A DNA stretch of 64,000 nucleotides from Spirosoma sordidisoli (GCF_004138325.1 NZ_SBLB01000003.1:496001-560000), one strand, 5' to 3'; numbered from the stretch's first letter, positions 1 through 9,976 are shown. Made by a program: numbers and translations. The notes: generated by a model from the sequence alone, not told the origin.

Positions 1-551
1 TCCTGCCGATTCGTTACAGGATCGGGCTTAAAAGCATGGACCAGATCCGGGAACTTCATAGCATCCCGGATGAAAAACACCTTCAGGTTATTACCCACCA
101 AATCCCAGTTTCCGTCTTCGGTGTAGAATTTGGTAGCAAAACCGCGGGGGTCGCGCAGCGTTTCGGGAGAATGACCACCGTGGATCACCGACGAAAAACG
201 TACGAATACAGGCGTTTTCTTTCCTTTCTGCTGAAACAGTTTGGCCCGGGTATAGGTCGAAACGGGCTCATCGCCAACGGTTCCGTAGGCTTCGAAATAC
301 CCATGGGCGCCCGCTCCCCGGGCGTGAACAACCCGCTCCGGAATACGCTCCCGGTCAAAATGGGTAATCTTTTCCAGAAACTGGTAGTTCTCGAGCGTAG
401 TTGGTCCACGGCTGCCGACCGTACGGGTATTCTGATTATCGCGGATGGGATGCCCCTGCCGGGTTGTCAGGGTTTGATCATCGGTGCTGCCGTTCTGCGC
501 TGACTGACCATTCGTTGGATGACCGTTGCCGCTTTGATGTTGTGCTTCCAT
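1..551 (-). CDS. Catalase, N-terminal part (runs off left edge)
   Basis: Heme catalase that splits hydrogen peroxide into water and oxygen. Reading the minus strand from the ATG at 549-551 gives 183 residues open to base 1, so the C-terminal part is missing from the window. After a Gln/Gly/Asn-rich leader of about 35 residues, the catalase core starts with the arm [13 protein letters not shown]. The active-site His motif [13 protein letters not shown] follows at about 75-87, then [23 protein letters not shown], and the distal Asn lies in [15 protein letters not shown]. These are the signature blocks of monofunctional catalases. Whether it is the small-subunit type or a large HPII type cannot be told without the 3' part. 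The gene stands alone here, with 165 bases before the next terminator. Confidence 0.95.
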   Translation of the reverse strand, partial: MEAQHQSGNGHPTNGQSAQNGSTDDQTLTTRQGHPIRDNQNTRTVGSRGPTTLENYQFLEKITHFDRERIPERVVHARGAGAHGYFEAYGTVGDEPVSTYTRAKLFQQKGKKTPVFVRFSSVIHGGHSPETLRDPRGFATKFYTEDGNWDLVGNNLKVFFIRDAMKFPDLVHAFKPDPVTNRQ

Positions 552-582
552 GGGTTCAAAGGCTATACTTTACTCTCTATTA

Positions 583-607
583 AAACACCAGACTATAAAG
601 GGTGTTT
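583..607. promoter_or_regulatory. Short inverted repeat upstream of catalase
   Basis: AAACACC at 583-589 and GGTGTTT at 601-607 form 7-base inverted arms with an 11-base spacer, 32 bases upstream of the catalase start. The spacing and place suit an operator or a promoter-proximal hairpin. No known peroxide-regulator consensus is recognised. The rest of 552-715 shows no gene. Confidence 0.25.
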
Positions 608-715
608 GACCTAGTTGCGAATTTTATAGCTATTGTCCTGATAGAGAGCCCAAAACCCGGCAAGATTTTCGTGCCGGAGGGGTATACAGCGGTGCTATGC
701 TGACCGGACACCAGC

Positions 716-750
716 AAAACGCCCCGACTTTCCGCAAGTCGGGGCGTTTT
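716..750. terminator. Bidirectional intrinsic terminator after SulP gene
   Basis: A perfect 15-base stem (AAAACGCCCCGACTT paired with its complement) with a 5-base loop. T-runs on both strands make it work in either direction. It lies 25 bases past the stop of the minus-strand SulP gene, which is its likely user. Confidence 0.9.
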
Positions 751-774
751 GTTCAGCACGTGTAGTGGAATGAT

Positions 775-2382
775 TCAGTGATTAACCAGTACCTCCTCGC
801 GCGGCCGGCGCCGGGTGCTCAGGTTCACATCGCGTAGCTCGTACTGAATGCCCTGCGCGGCAGCAACATCCTGAAAGTCATACAGCATGTTATAAATGTC
901 GTGATCGATGAACGCGGCCTTTTGTCCGTCGACAACAACCTGGTCGCCCGTTCGCAGGCTCCCAAGCGCTTCTTTCAGCTGGGGCTTGCTCAAGAAAAAC
1001 AAGTCTTTTTCGACCAGGATGAGCACCTGATTTCCCTCGCGCACCAGCCGGAAGGTAGACTGAAAATTGGTATAGAGTACGTAGATAATGCCTACAACGG
1101 TTCCGAGTGCAATGCCCTTCAGCAGATCGGTAAAGACAATACCCAGCACCGTCACGATAAAGGGGATGAACTGGCTCCAGCCATCTTTATAACTCTTCCT
1201 GAAGATAGTGGGTTTGGCCAGCTTGTAGCCAACCATAATGAGCACGGCGGCCAGGCACGACAACGGCACCAGGTTCAGCAGCGGGCCACCCAGAAAGACC
1301 GCTACCAGCAGCAGCACCCCGTGCAGCACGGCCGATATCCGGGTGCGGGCCCCTCCATACACGTTAGCGGACGACCGTACGACCACCGAGGTAATGGGCA
1401 ACCCGCCGATCAGCCCCGACACCATATTGCCGACACCCTGGGCAATCAGCTCCTGATTCGTTGACGACACCCGTTTCTGGGCATCGAGCCGGTCCGACGC
1501 TTCGAGGTTCAGCAGGGTTTCCAGACTCGCAACCAGGGCGATGGTAGCCGCGATAGCATACACGCTCGGGTTGCTCAGCGCGCTCAGGTCGGGAAAATCG
1601 AAGATCGAGAAAAAGTTTTTTCCCGGAGCGATAGTCGGGATCTGGACCATGTGCTGATGGGCCGTGTCGCCCAGGTACCAGGACGGTACACTAATCCGAA
1701 AAAACTCGTTCAGCATCACGCCCATAATAACCACCACCAGCGCCGACGGAAAGTTTTTGAAGAACGTTCGGGTACTGCGCCCGGCGATCCGCTCCCAGCC
1801 GATCAGGAACAGCAGCGATGACAGACTGATGACAACCGCGCCCGGACTGGCCGTTTCTATAGCCCGGTATATTTCTGACAGGGTATTTTCCCCATCGGCC
1901 AGTTGCTGAAACTCGAACTCGCCCTCGTAATCATTGTCACGGCCGAGGGCGTGTGGAATCTGTTTCAGAATGATAACGATACCGATGGCCACCAGCATTC
2001 CTTTGATGACGCTATCCGGGAAAAAACCGCTGAACCGACCGGCTTTAATCAGCCCCAGGACCAGCTGGAAAAGACCAGCCAGTACGACCGCTACCAGAAA
2101 TGCTTCGTAAGACCCTATTTTTGCAATAGCATCGGCAACGATAACCGCCAGCCCGGCAGCCGGCCCACTGACGCTGACCTCAGAGCCCGAGAGCAGACCA
2201 ACCACTATGCCGCCAATGACCCCGGCCACCAGGCCCGAAAACAAAGGAGCTCCGGATGCCAGTGCAATGCCCAGGCAGAGTGGCAACGCCACCAGAAAGA
2301 CGGACAGACCGGCGGGAATATCCTGACGCAGCCAGGCTGATTTGTAGTTCGTGAGCGTACGAACTGGACTTACTCGTTGCAT
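775..2382 (-). CDS. SulP-family inorganic anion transporter
   Basis: Inner-membrane transporter of 535 residues in the SulP/SLC26 family, which moves sulfate, bicarbonate or related anions. The first membrane segment follows the family motif DIPAGLSVFLVALPLCLGIALASG (about 20-43), then a glycine-rich stretch SGLVAGVIGGIVVGLLSGS and SVSGPAAGLAV, typical of the transport core. About ten to twelve hydrophobic segments run to residue 435. The last 80 residues (VLILVEKDLFFLSK...VVVDGQKAAFIDHDIYNML) look like a short STAS domain. Substrate cannot be read from sequence; no carbonic anhydrase or sulfate-assimilation gene sits beside it. It is divergent from the methyltransferase gene and ends in a strong terminator. 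Confidence 0.92.
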   Translation of the reverse strand: MQRVSPVRTLTNYKSAWLRQDIPAGLSVFLVALPLCLGIALASGAPLFSGLVAGVIGGIVVGLLSGSEVSVSGPAAGLAVIVADAIAKIGSYEAFLVAVVLAGLFQLVLGLIKAGRFSGFFPDSVIKGMLVAIGIVIILKQIPHALGRDNDYEGEFEFQQLADGENTLSEIYRAIETASPGAVVISLSSLLFLIGWERIAGRSTRTFFKNFPSALVVVIMGVMLNEFFRISVPSWYLGDTAHQHMVQIPTIAPGKNFFSIFDFPDLSALSNPSVYAIAATIALVASLETLLNLEASDRLDAQKRVSSTNQELIAQGVGNMVSGLIGGLPITSVVVRSSANVYGGARTRISAVLHGVLLLVAVFLGGPLLNLVPLSCLAAVLIMVGYKLAKPTIFRKSYKDGWSQFIPFIVTVLGIVFTDLLKGIALGTVVGIIYVLYTNFQSTFRLVREGNQVLILVEKDLFFLSKPQLKEALGSLRTGDQVVVDGQKAAFIDHDIYNMLYDFQDVAAAQGIQYELRDVNLSTRRRPREEVLVNH

Positions 2383-2443
2383 AAGAAGGGCGGATTCGGG
2401 GAGCTGGCTGGTCGGTCAATGCCAGTTACACCTATAACGTTGC

Positions 2444-3697
2444 ATGTTGTCTAAAGAGGTTAAAATTACTCAATTACTTATCCTGACTTACATTTTGACC
2501 AGACTTTCTGAAAAAGAACAGCAGTTCATCCGCGAACACCGAACCGATGATATCAGTGCGCTCCTGCTGCGCCCCAATCCCGCCGGTCTGGACCTGAAAA
2601 AGCTGGCCGCTCAGCTGAGTGCCCGTCAGAAAGCCCGGTATAAACTGCCTACCTGGTACGAGACCGACGAACTGGTATTTCCCCCCGCCCTATCGGTTGA
2701 ACAGGCTTCCTCAGAAGCCACCGCCCGGTACAAGGCGTCGCTGGTTCAGGGCGGGTTGCTGCTCGATCTGACGGGCGGTATGGGCGTTGACACCTGGGCC
2801 TTCGCGCAGCGCTTACGTACGGTCATATACGTAGAGCAGCAGCCAGAACTGGCCGAACTGGCTGCCAGCAATCTGGCGACCCTTGGCCTGACCAATGTAA
2901 CGGTGCAGACGGGTAATGGACTGGTGGTTGTACAGACCCTCAGCGAACCCGCCGACTGGCTGTATCTCGACCCGCACCGGCGCGACGAACAGGGCGGTAA
3001 AGTAGTTCGGCTGGCCGACTGCGAGCCGGATCTGTCGAAACCAGACGTGCTGGCCGGCCTGCTGACCAAAGCCAGTACTATCCTGCTGAAAACCTCACCC
3101 CTGATCGATATCGATGCTACGATCCGGCAGCTAAGTGGCCCGGCACAGGGCGTACGGGCCGTTCATATTGTTGCCTTACAGGGCGAGGTAAAAGAAGTGT
3201 TGTTCATCGTCGACCGTCAGCCTATAGATCAAGCACTGATCGAGGTTAACGCTGTTAACTTATTATCAGATAATACTATACACATTTGTTTTCGGCGACA
3301 GGAAGAGCGCACCGCCGAGGTTCAGTTTGGTGACCCACAGGCCTATTTGTACGAGCCCAACGCAGCTGTACTGAAAGCCGGCGCCTTTCGGCTGGTGGCC
3401 TCCCGTTTCGGCCTCCTCAAACTGGCCCCTCACTCGCATCTGTATACCAGCGATACGCTGCGTGCCGATTTCCCGGGTCGTATATTCAGGGTTGAGCAGC
3501 ACATCCGGGCCGAGCGTAAGGCGTTGCAGGCCGTTGTGCCGAGGCTGAAAGCGAACCTGACCGTCCGTAATTTTCCGCAGACGGTTGCCGAACTACGCAA
3601 AAAACTGAGCCTGCAGGAAGGTGGGGATCAGTACCTGTTTGCCACCACCCTCCTCAACGGCGACAAGCGTTTGGTTGTATGCCGCAAAGCGAATTGA
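2444..3697 (+). CDS. Class I SAM-dependent methyltransferase with THUMP-like domain
   Basis: Predicted S-adenosylmethionine-dependent methyltransferase, up to 417 residues, of the Bacteroidota family that joins a Rossmann methyltransferase core to a C-terminal THUMP-like RNA-binding domain; the substrate is likely RNA but unproven. The SAM motif LLLDLTGGMGVDTWAFA lies at about 103-119, an acidic strand-2 end (YVEQQPEL) follows, and the catalytic-region motif is DWLYLDPHRRDEQGGKV at about 166-182. The C-terminal third (from about 330) carries the THUMP-like fold. The first ATG gives an odd hydrophobic leader; a TTG at 2495, giving TRLSEKEQQFI at the N-terminus, fits the family better. The gene is divergent from SulP. 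Confidence 0.8.
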   Translation: MLSKEVKITQLLILTYILTRLSEKEQQFIREHRTDDISALLLRPNPAGLDLKKLAAQLSARQKARYKLPTWYETDELVFPPALSVEQASSEATARYKASLVQGGLLLDLTGGMGVDTWAFAQRLRTVIYVEQQPELAELAASNLATLGLTNVTVQTGNGLVVVQTLSEPADWLYLDPHRRDEQGGKVVRLADCEPDLSKPDVLAGLLTKASTILLKTSPLIDIDATIRQLSGPAQGVRAVHIVALQGEVKEVLFIVDRQPIDQALIEVNAVNLLSDNTIHICFRRQEERTAEVQFGDPQAYLYEPNAAVLKAGAFRLVASRFGLLKLAPHSHLYTSDTLRADFPGRIFRVEQHIRAERKALQAVVPRLKANLTVRNFPQTVAELRKKLSLQEGGDQYLFATTLLNGDKRLVVCRKAN

Positions 3698-3790
3698 CCC
3701 CGGCGGAACATTTTCACCACCGGAACCGTATGCATGTAGGCTTACCTGCTGGTAATGCCACCACATATCATCCCACTGATTGTATATCCA

Positions 3791-4471
3791 ATGAAAAAGA
3801 ACCTGTTACTCGCCCTGCTGCTGATCACACTGTCGGGGCCCCGGCTGAGCGCCCAGACCATCTATGCGGGCGAAACCACCGTCGACAAAGCCAAACTAAG
3901 CGGCCTCTACCTGACTCTCCAGGGTGATGGCAAACAAATCGAGAAAGACTGGGAAACGTTTCTGAAGAGCTATGGGCGCCTGTCAGCGTCGCGGGGTACG
4001 TACCGGGTTCCCAATGCGGATATTTCTGCCATCTCGCCCGAACCCATCAATCTGACCAGCACGGTAAAATCGTCCAGAACCTCGGCTACCATTTTTGCTG
4101 CTTTCGATCTGGGAAGCGGCAACTTTGTGAAGGCTGGCGATCCCGCTTATGCGGCCGCGGAGACGTTGCTGAAAGAGTTTTCGAGCCGATCGCAGTATGA
4201 TCAGGAGGTGCGGCTGGCGCAGACGGGTTTCGACGAAGCCCAGAAGAACCACCAGAAATCGGTCCGCAACGGGGAGCGGCTCCAGCGCGAGATAGAAACC
4301 AACGCCAAAGAAAAAGAGCGCCTGCTGAAGCGTCTGGACGAAAACGCCAAAGAGCTCGAACAGCTTAAGAAAGACATCGAGACCAACCAAACCGAGCAGG
4401 CCAGCGCCCTTACCGAACTCGAGAACCGCAAGAAAAACGTAGAAGCCGTCAAGGCCAAAAAGACCAACTAA
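3791..4471 (+). CDS. Exported protein with C-terminal coiled coil, unknown function
   Basis: Not recognised by family. The start at 3791 gives a clear Sec signal peptide (MKKNLLLALLLITLSG, cleavage after LSAQ), which the longer frame from 3755 would spoil. The mature protein (about 205 residues) has a globular first half with YAGETTVDKAKLSGLYLTLQGDGK and a second half, from about residue 130, that is a long charged heptad region (QKNHQKSV...KKNVEAVKAKK) rich in Glu, Lys and Gln and almost surely coiled coil. It probably acts in the periplasm or on the envelope. It lies 93 bases after the methyltransferase and converges on the MurF-Alr gene. Confidence 0.75.
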   Translation: MKKNLLLALLLITLSGPRLSAQTIYAGETTVDKAKLSGLYLTLQGDGKQIEKDWETFLKSYGRLSASRGTYRVPNADISAISPEPINLTSTVKSSRTSATIFAAFDLGSGNFVKAGDPAYAAAETLLKEFSSRSQYDQEVRLAQTGFDEAQKNHQKSVRNGERLQREIETNAKEKERLLKRLDENAKELEQLKKDIETNQTEQASALTELENRKKNVEAVKAKKTN

Positions 4472-4552
4472 ACGCAGGATTCCCCGGGGCCGACAAACAG
4501 GTTCAATCAGTCAATAAACCGCTGCTCCGGCATGACTGCCCCGGGGCTTTCG

Positions 4553-7018
4553 TTAGTTTCCTTCCTTGACAAATACCCGTTTTACCCGTTCGCTGACGCC
4601 GGTCAGCAACTCGTACGGGATGGTATCGATCTGGCGGGCCAGTTCGCCGATGGGTAGCTCGGGGCCAAACACAATTACTTCATCACCTTCCGAAGCCGAT
4701 GCACGGGTCACGTCAATCATTACCATATCCATGCATACATTGCCGACAATGGGGCATCGGGTGTCGTTTACCACGATCTGCCCAACGCCGTTTCCCAGCC
4801 GCCTGTCCAGTCCATCGGCATAGCCAATGGCTAGGGTGGCGATCCGGGCCTCCTGGTTCAGCACCCCCCGGCGACTATATCCGACGGACTCACCGGCCGG
4901 AACGGTTTTGATTTGGCTGATAACCGTTTTGAGTCGGCCAACGGGGCGAAGCGCGGCCGTATCCAGGTGGCTGGCTTCTACCCCGTACAGTCCAATGCCC
5001 AGCCGGACCATATCCAGTTTGTAATCGGGAAACCGAACGATACCGGCCGAATTCAGCAAATGCCGCACGGGCATATACCCCAGACCGGCTTCGAGCGCGT
5101 CGGTACACCGCCGGAAGGTTTCGTACTGCTGCTGCGAAAAGGCGTTGAACTGCGACTCGTCGGCCCCGACCAGATGGCTGAATACGGTAGCCACCCGCAG
5201 CTCGGGGTGCTCGCGCAGGTAGTCGATGACGCCGGGCAGTTCGCTCTCCAGAAAACCGAGCCGGTGCATGCCCGTATCGACCTTGAGGTGAATAGAGGGC
5301 ACGGATAATGGGGCCGGCACGCCCCCCGATCTGTCTTTCAAGAACCGCACCCACTCCTGCAACAGGCGCAGGCTGTACATTTCCGGTTCCAGCCCATATT
5401 CACGTAGCGTGGCAAAGGTTTCGGGCGCAGGATTCATCACCATGATCGGCAGGGTAATGCCATTCTGGCGGAGTGACACCCCCTCATCCGCATAGGCCAC
5501 GGCCAGGTAGTCGACCCGATGAAACTGGAGCAGCTGAGCTACCTCGGCGCTTCCGCTTCCGTAGGCGAAGGCTTTGACCATAACCATGATCCGGGTATCG
5601 GCACCTACTTTCTCGCGGTAGTAGTTAAGATTGTGAGTCAGCGAGTCGAGATTGATTTCCAGCAGGGTTCCGTGGACTTTCCGCTGCAGCCGGTTTACGA
5701 TACGCTCGAACGAAAATGGCCGGGCGCCCTTCACCAACACCGTACTATCGCGCAGGTCACCAACCCGGAACTGGGTCAGAAACTCCTCCGTAGTTTCGTA
5801 AAACAGGCTGTTGTCGGCAAAAAACCGGGCGTAGCGACCCATGACCGGCCCGATGCCCACAAACAAGGCCACCTCGCCCGACCGGATCAACCCCGCCACC
5901 TGTTCGTAAAGTTCCTCCTCGGGCTGGCCCGACTGTAATACGTCCGACAGGATAACCACCCGACGGCTCCGCGTGCTTTGCTGGTTCAGAAACCGAAGAG
6001 CCAGCGTTAGCCCCGCCACGTCGTTGTTGTACGAGTCGTCGATCAGTTCGCAATTATTGATGCCTTCTTTCTGCTCCAGCCGCATCGATACGGGCCGCAG
6101 CCGGTTCAGTCGCAACTGAAGGGCGTCCCCATCGAACCGGCGCAGGGTCAGCATCGTCACCAGACAGTGAATCAGATTTTCGACCGAAGCCGGATCGGTG
6201 AACGGTATCCGCAACTCATACGAACCCGCCGGGCCGGTCAGCAGCAACCGATCGGCGGTAAGGGTAGCCTGATAGAGCGCGTCTTTGCCGGTCAGCGACC
6301 AGGTCATGAAACGCATATCGGGGTTCACCGCTTTGAGCAGGAGCCGGATTTCTTCATCGACATCGCTGTAGTCGACACAATATACCAGCGAGCTGGCGTG
6401 AATAAACAGCCGTAGCTTCTCGGCTATTTTTTGTTTGCGGGTCCGGAAGCCCTCGTCGTGGGCGGTACCGATGTTGGTGAATATCCCCAGGGTAGGCCGG
6501 ATAATAGCTTCGAGGGCCGCCATCTCGTGCGACTGCGAGATACCGGCTTCGAAGATGCCCAGCGTATGCCGCTCGTTGAGTTCATGTACCGACAGTGGTA
6601 CCCCCAGCTGCGAGTTATAGCTTTTAGGGCTTCGGGCAATTACGTATTCGTCGGCCAGCAACTGAGCCAGCCATTCTTTCACAATCGTTTTGCCGTTACT
6701 ACCCGTGATGCCGATCACCGGAATCCGAAACTGCCGCCGGTGTTCGGCCGCCAGTTTTTGCAGCAGGTGCAGGCTACTGTCGGCCTCGATAAACTCCGCG
6801 TCGGGGTAGTTGATCAGTTCGGCCCGCCGGTCAGGGCTGAGCGCCCCTCGCTCCACGACAAACTGACGAACGCCGGTCTGGTAGAGATCATGGATGTAAT
6901 CGTGCCCATCGTGGTGGCTTCCACGGATGGCAAAGAAAACGGCTTCGTCGGCCGAGCCGGCGAGCTGTCGGGAGTCGGTGAGCCAAACGGGCCGGATGGA
7001 ATGTTGGGTTGGTGTCAT
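4553..7018 (-). CDS. Bifunctional MurF ligase / alanine racemase
   Basis: An 821-residue fusion of two peptidoglycan precursor enzymes. The N-terminal half is MurF-like, adding D-Ala-D-Ala to the UDP-MurNAc-tripeptide in the cytoplasm: the ATP loop GITGSNGKTIVKEW is at about 104-117, followed by the central Mur ligase motif ELIDDSYNND near 325. The C-terminal half (from about 453) is a PLP alanine racemase: the PLP lysine is in MVMVKAFAYGSG near 480-491, and the second catalytic region holds VGYSRRG and ATLAIGYADGLDRR. This fusion is a known Bacteroidota arrangement that couples D-Ala supply to its use. CorA starts 18 bases upstream on the same strand, so the two are probably co-transcribed. 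Confidence 0.95.
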   Translation of the reverse strand: MTPTQHSIRPVWLTDSRQLAGSADEAVFFAIRGSHHDGHDYIHDLYQTGVRQFVVERGALSPDRRAELINYPDAEFIEADSSLHLLQKLAAEHRRQFRIPVIGITGSNGKTIVKEWLAQLLADEYVIARSPKSYNSQLGVPLSVHELNERHTLGIFEAGISQSHEMAALEAIIRPTLGIFTNIGTAHDEGFRTRKQKIAEKLRLFIHASSLVYCVDYSDVDEEIRLLLKAVNPDMRFMTWSLTGKDALYQATLTADRLLLTGPAGSYELRIPFTDPASVENLIHCLVTMLTLRRFDGDALQLRLNRLRPVSMRLEQKEGINNCELIDDSYNNDVAGLTLALRFLNQQSTRSRRVVILSDVLQSGQPEEELYEQVAGLIRSGEVALFVGIGPVMGRYARFFADNSLFYETTEEFLTQFRVGDLRDSTVLVKGARPFSFERIVNRLQRKVHGTLLEINLDSLTHNLNYYREKVGADTRIMVMVKAFAYGSGSAEVAQLLQFHRVDYLAVAYADEGVSLRQNGITLPIMVMNPAPETFATLREYGLEPEMYSLRLLQEWVRFLKDRSGGVPAPLSVPSIHLKVDTGMHRLGFLESELPGVIDYLREHPELRVATVFSHLVGADESQFNAFSQQQYETFRRCTDALEAGLGYMPVRHLLNSAGIVRFPDYKLDMVRLGIGLYGVEASHLDTAALRPVGRLKTVISQIKTVPAGESVGYSRRGVLNQEARIATLAIGYADGLDRRLGNGVGQIVVNDTRCPIVGNVCMDMVMIDVTRASASEGDEVIVFGPELPIGELARQIDTIPYELLTGVSERVKRVFVKEGN

Positions 7019-7036
7019 AAGCAGATGCCCTTCTGA

Positions 7037-8134
7037 TTACATCCAGCCCCGGCGCTTAAAGTAGATCACCTCGCCCACGGCGATAGCGGTCATACCGGCC
7101 AGCGTCCAGAAGTAACCGGTCTGGGTGCGTAATTCAGGCATATTATCGAAGTTCATGCCGTAGATACCGGCGATGAACGTCAGCGGAATAAAAATCGACG
7201 AAATAATCGTCAGTGTCTTCATGACCGAGTTCATGCGGTTGTTTACAATGGAGTAGTACACATCCATCAGCCCCGCAATCTGCTCCCGGTATGACTCCAG
7301 GGTTTCAATAACCTGGTTCACGTGGTCGGCCAGGTCGCGCAGGAACGGCATAGTCGATCGCTGAATCAGGTCCGACTCTTCGCGCAGCAGGACGCCCAGC
7401 ATGTCGCGAAGCGGGTTGACCACCCGCCGGATATAGGCCAGCTCCCGTTTCAGCTGGTAGAGCGTAGCCAGCGTCTGCTGGTTGGCCCGTTGCTGCACGA
7501 TATAATCTTCCAGCTCGTCCATTTTTTCACCGATCCGCTCGGTAATGACCAGGTAGTGGTCAACGATCAGGTCCATGAGCGCATACATCAGGTAATCAGG
7601 ACCGTTCCGCCGGGTTTTACCCGACGACGCCTTGATCCGTTCGATGACGGGCTGAAAAATATCCATCGATCGCTCTTCCTGAAACGTGATCAGGAAGTTT
7701 TTCCCCAGCACCAGACTGATGTGTTCGGCTTCGATTTCCTGCTGCCGCCGGTTGTGGTGCAGCATCTTGAGAGTCACGTATACAATACTCTCGTTAGCCT
7801 GCGTATCGTCGTAGAGGTCAACCTTAGGCTTCTGCTCCACGTTCATCACGTCTTCGAGCAGCAGCGGGTGCAGCTGAAACTGCTCGCCCAGCCGCTGCAC
7901 CACTTTTGGCTCATGAATGCCGTCGACGTCGATCCAGGTGATGTGCGGAATCTCTTCGGCGGGCAGGCGGCACGCGCTCAGCCGCGCATTATCGTCGACG
8001 TGGTAATCGGTGCTGTTATAGTCGATGCGCTTGATGCGGGTGGCATGCTGAATTTCTTCGCCTACGTAGGTAAGCGTACCGGGCGATGTACCGAGCATTT
8101 TCTCGGCCGAACGGTACCGTCGGTGTTTCGACAT
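7037..8134 (-). CDS. corA: Magnesium/cobalt transporter CorA
   Basis: Inner-membrane divalent cation channel, 365 residues, the usual CorA length. The large N-terminal cytoplasmic domain runs to about 305 with long charged helices (SYREQIAGLMDVYYSIVNNRMNSVMKTLT). Two membrane helices follow at the C-terminus, and the signature GMN sits between them in YGMNFDNMPEL near 328. The gene is upstream of MurF-Alr on the same strand with an 18-base gap. Mg is the expected substrate, but CorA relatives can also carry cobalt, nickel or zinc. Confidence 0.93.
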   Translation of the reverse strand: MSKHRRYRSAEKMLGTSPGTLTYVGEEIQHATRIKRIDYNSTDYHVDDNARLSACRLPAEEIPHITWIDVDGIHEPKVVQRLGEQFQLHPLLLEDVMNVEQKPKVDLYDDTQANESIVYVTLKMLHHNRRQQEIEAEHISLVLGKNFLITFQEERSMDIFQPVIERIKASSGKTRRNGPDYLMYALMDLIVDHYLVITERIGEKMDELEDYIVQQRANQQTLATLYQLKRELAYIRRVVNPLRDMLGVLLREESDLIQRSTMPFLRDLADHVNQVIETLESYREQIAGLMDVYYSIVNNRMNSVMKTLTIISSIFIPLTFIAGIYGMNFDNMPELRTQTGYFWTLAGMTAIAVGEVIYFKRRGWM

Positions 8135-8264
8135 AAAGGGGCGTTTACGCGTGATTCCCTGCGTTTCGGACTCGTCTCCGTGACTGCCTTATTTTTTACG
8201 ACCCAAAGATAAACCAAGTCGGCTGGTAGGTGGTCAAATGAACACAAATTCGTAGTTTACGACC

Positions 8265-9452
8265 ATGCACCGCCCTTCCTTACTCATCGTTATTCTTGCC
8301 GGTCTGGTTACCGCCTGTAGCAGCGGCCAGACGGCCCTTCGTCACGGCCAGTTCGATCTGGCCGTGCAGCGTGCTTCGTTCCGGCTCAACCAGAACCCCG
8401 GCCTGAGCAAACGGGGCCATCGGCTGGCCGGGCTGGTTCTGAAAGAGGCTTTTGAACGAGCCTACCGGCAACACCAGACCACGATCCAGCGCCTGTCGGC
8501 GGCCGATAAACCCCGCCCCGGCGAGCCCGGTCCGTTTCGCTGGGAAGCCGTTCATGCTGAGTATGAGCAGCTCCAGACCCTGACCGATAACGCAGCCCGG
8601 TGCCGCAGCTGCGCCGACTGGCTTTCGGCGTATCCGGCCTCGTATGCCGACCGCCAGAACGAGGTTCGGCAACTGGCTGCCGAAGATCGCTACGAGCTGG
8701 CCGAAGAAGCTTTCGCCTACCGGGAAGAGAACCGGCTCGCGGCCCGGGATGCGTATGCAAACTATAAGAAAGCCCTCGACTGGGTACCTGATTACCGACA
8801 GGCCCGGGGCAAGGCCGCTGATGCGTTCCCGTTCGCCATCCTGCGCGTGGTCGTCGAACCCCTCAGCCCGACGAATGAAATCAGTTCGTCTGACAACGCC
8901 GAGCTGGAAAAACTTATTTTTAACGAGCTCAGGCAGAACGACATCCCCGCCCCTCTGGTACGACTTTACCCGCCCACCGAAACCGCGGGCGACGGCTATC
9001 TCATTCATGAGGTGGTTCAGATGCAGGTGACAGACTACGACTCCTACGATGAAAACCGTTCTTCATCGACGACAACGGTCTACAGCAATCAGGAGTACAA
9101 AGTGGGTGAGAAAAAAATCAACGACTCCACCACCGTCGACATCATGGAAAAAGTGTCGGGTAAGCTGACTACCTACCGGCTGGAGATCAGCGCTGAACTC
9201 GCCCTCCGGCTGCGCGCCCTCGACACCCAGACCGGCCGCGAACGCTGGCACGACACCGTCTGGGAGACCCGCAGCTGGGTAACCGAGTGGCAATCGTTCA
9301 GTGGCGACAACCGGGCCCTTAACGGAAGCAGTCTCCTGTCGGCCAACCCATTCCCCCCGTCGCGCTGGGAACTGTACCGCAGCATGCGCGACGAACTGGC
9401 CAGCGATGTTGCCCGCCGACTCCGGACCCGATACGCCCGCGAGGAACCCTAA
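8265..9452 (+). CDS. Predicted lipoprotein, unknown function
   Basis: A 395-residue protein with a lipoprotein signal: hydrophobic residues 5-16 and lipobox LVTAC, lipidated Cys at 18. The middle has a Cys-x-x-Cys pair (RCRSCADWLSAYP, about 111-123) and helical, repeat-like stretches resembling TPR packing (LAARDAYANYKKALDWVPDYRQARGKA). The C-terminal half is beta-rich with a Ser/Thr/Tyr-rich region (YDENRSSSTTTVYSNQEYKVGEKK). It probably faces the periplasm. I do not recognise a named family. It is divergent from CorA across 130 bases and is followed by the M15-like gene. Confidence 0.75.
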   Translation: MHRPSLLIVILAGLVTACSSGQTALRHGQFDLAVQRASFRLNQNPGLSKRGHRLAGLVLKEAFERAYRQHQTTIQRLSAADKPRPGEPGPFRWEAVHAEYEQLQTLTDNAARCRSCADWLSAYPASYADRQNEVRQLAAEDRYELAEEAFAYREENRLAARDAYANYKKALDWVPDYRQARGKAADAFPFAILRVVVEPLSPTNEISSSDNAELEKLIFNELRQNDIPAPLVRLYPPTETAGDGYLIHEVVQMQVTDYDSYDENRSSSTTTVYSNQEYKVGEKKINDSTTVDIMEKVSGKLTTYRLEISAELALRLRALDTQTGRERWHDTVWETRSWVTEWQSFSGDNRALNGSSLLSANPFPPSRWELYRSMRDELASDVARRLRTRYAREEP

Positions 9453-9535
9453 CAACCTTTCTGCTTACATAGCTTCCAGTTTTTAAAATTCGATACTGGT
9501 AACTGCGTTTACGTTCATCCACACCCCTGTTCACC

Positions 9536-9976
9536 ATGCGTATTGTACAAGCTGCCGGCCTACTGGTCGGTGTCGTTGCTGCTCTGGCAGTGGCCTACCT
9601 GTCCATCAGTTACGCCCACTTATCTCCCAGCGTTCGGGCTAAAGAGCGGCTGCTGGCCAGCGCCCTCCGGAAAGCCGGGTACCAGCCCCGTTACTGGCTG
9701 ATATCGGGCTACCGTCCCCCCTGGCTGAACCGGCTGATGCCCCTGTCAGCTAAAAAAAGCAGTCATCAGCAGGGTCTGGCTATCGATATTTGGGTAGGTG
9801 ACATCAACCGGGACGGGAAGTGGACCGATGCCGATGTGCAGATCGTAGCCCGTCTGCTGGACAAACTGGACCAGACAAACCCGGCCAGCCAAGGCGGACT
9901 GGGACTTTATCATAAGTCGGCCCCCCGCATGGTCCACTTCGACGTATCGGGCAAACACCGGCATTGGGATTACTAA
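9536..9976 (+). CDS. M15-like D-Ala-D-Ala carboxypeptidase-type protein
   Basis: A 146-residue protein with one N-terminal membrane anchor (about 5-27) and a small periplasmic domain of the peptidase M15 type. The zinc motif S-x-H-x-x-G-x-A-x-D is present as SSHQQGLAIDIW (about 75-86), and the third ligand region is MVHFDV near 131-136. These are the two hallmark blocks of M15 zinc peptidases acting on peptidoglycan stem peptides. The segment DINRDGKWTDAD looks like an EF-hand calcium loop. It may trim peptidoglycan peptides or only bind them; the exact specificity is inference. Confidence 0.75.
   Translation: MRIVQAAGLLVGVVAALAVAYLSISYAHLSPSVRAKERLLASALRKAGYQPRYWLISGYRPPWLNRLMPLSAKKSSHQQGLAIDIWVGDINRDGKWTDADVQIVARLLDKLDQTNPASQGGLGLYHKSAPRMVHFDVSGKHRHWDY

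Noticed and set aside
36..503. Plus-strand ORF over the catalase
   Set aside because: It is the reverse of a clear catalase coding frame and has no family match.
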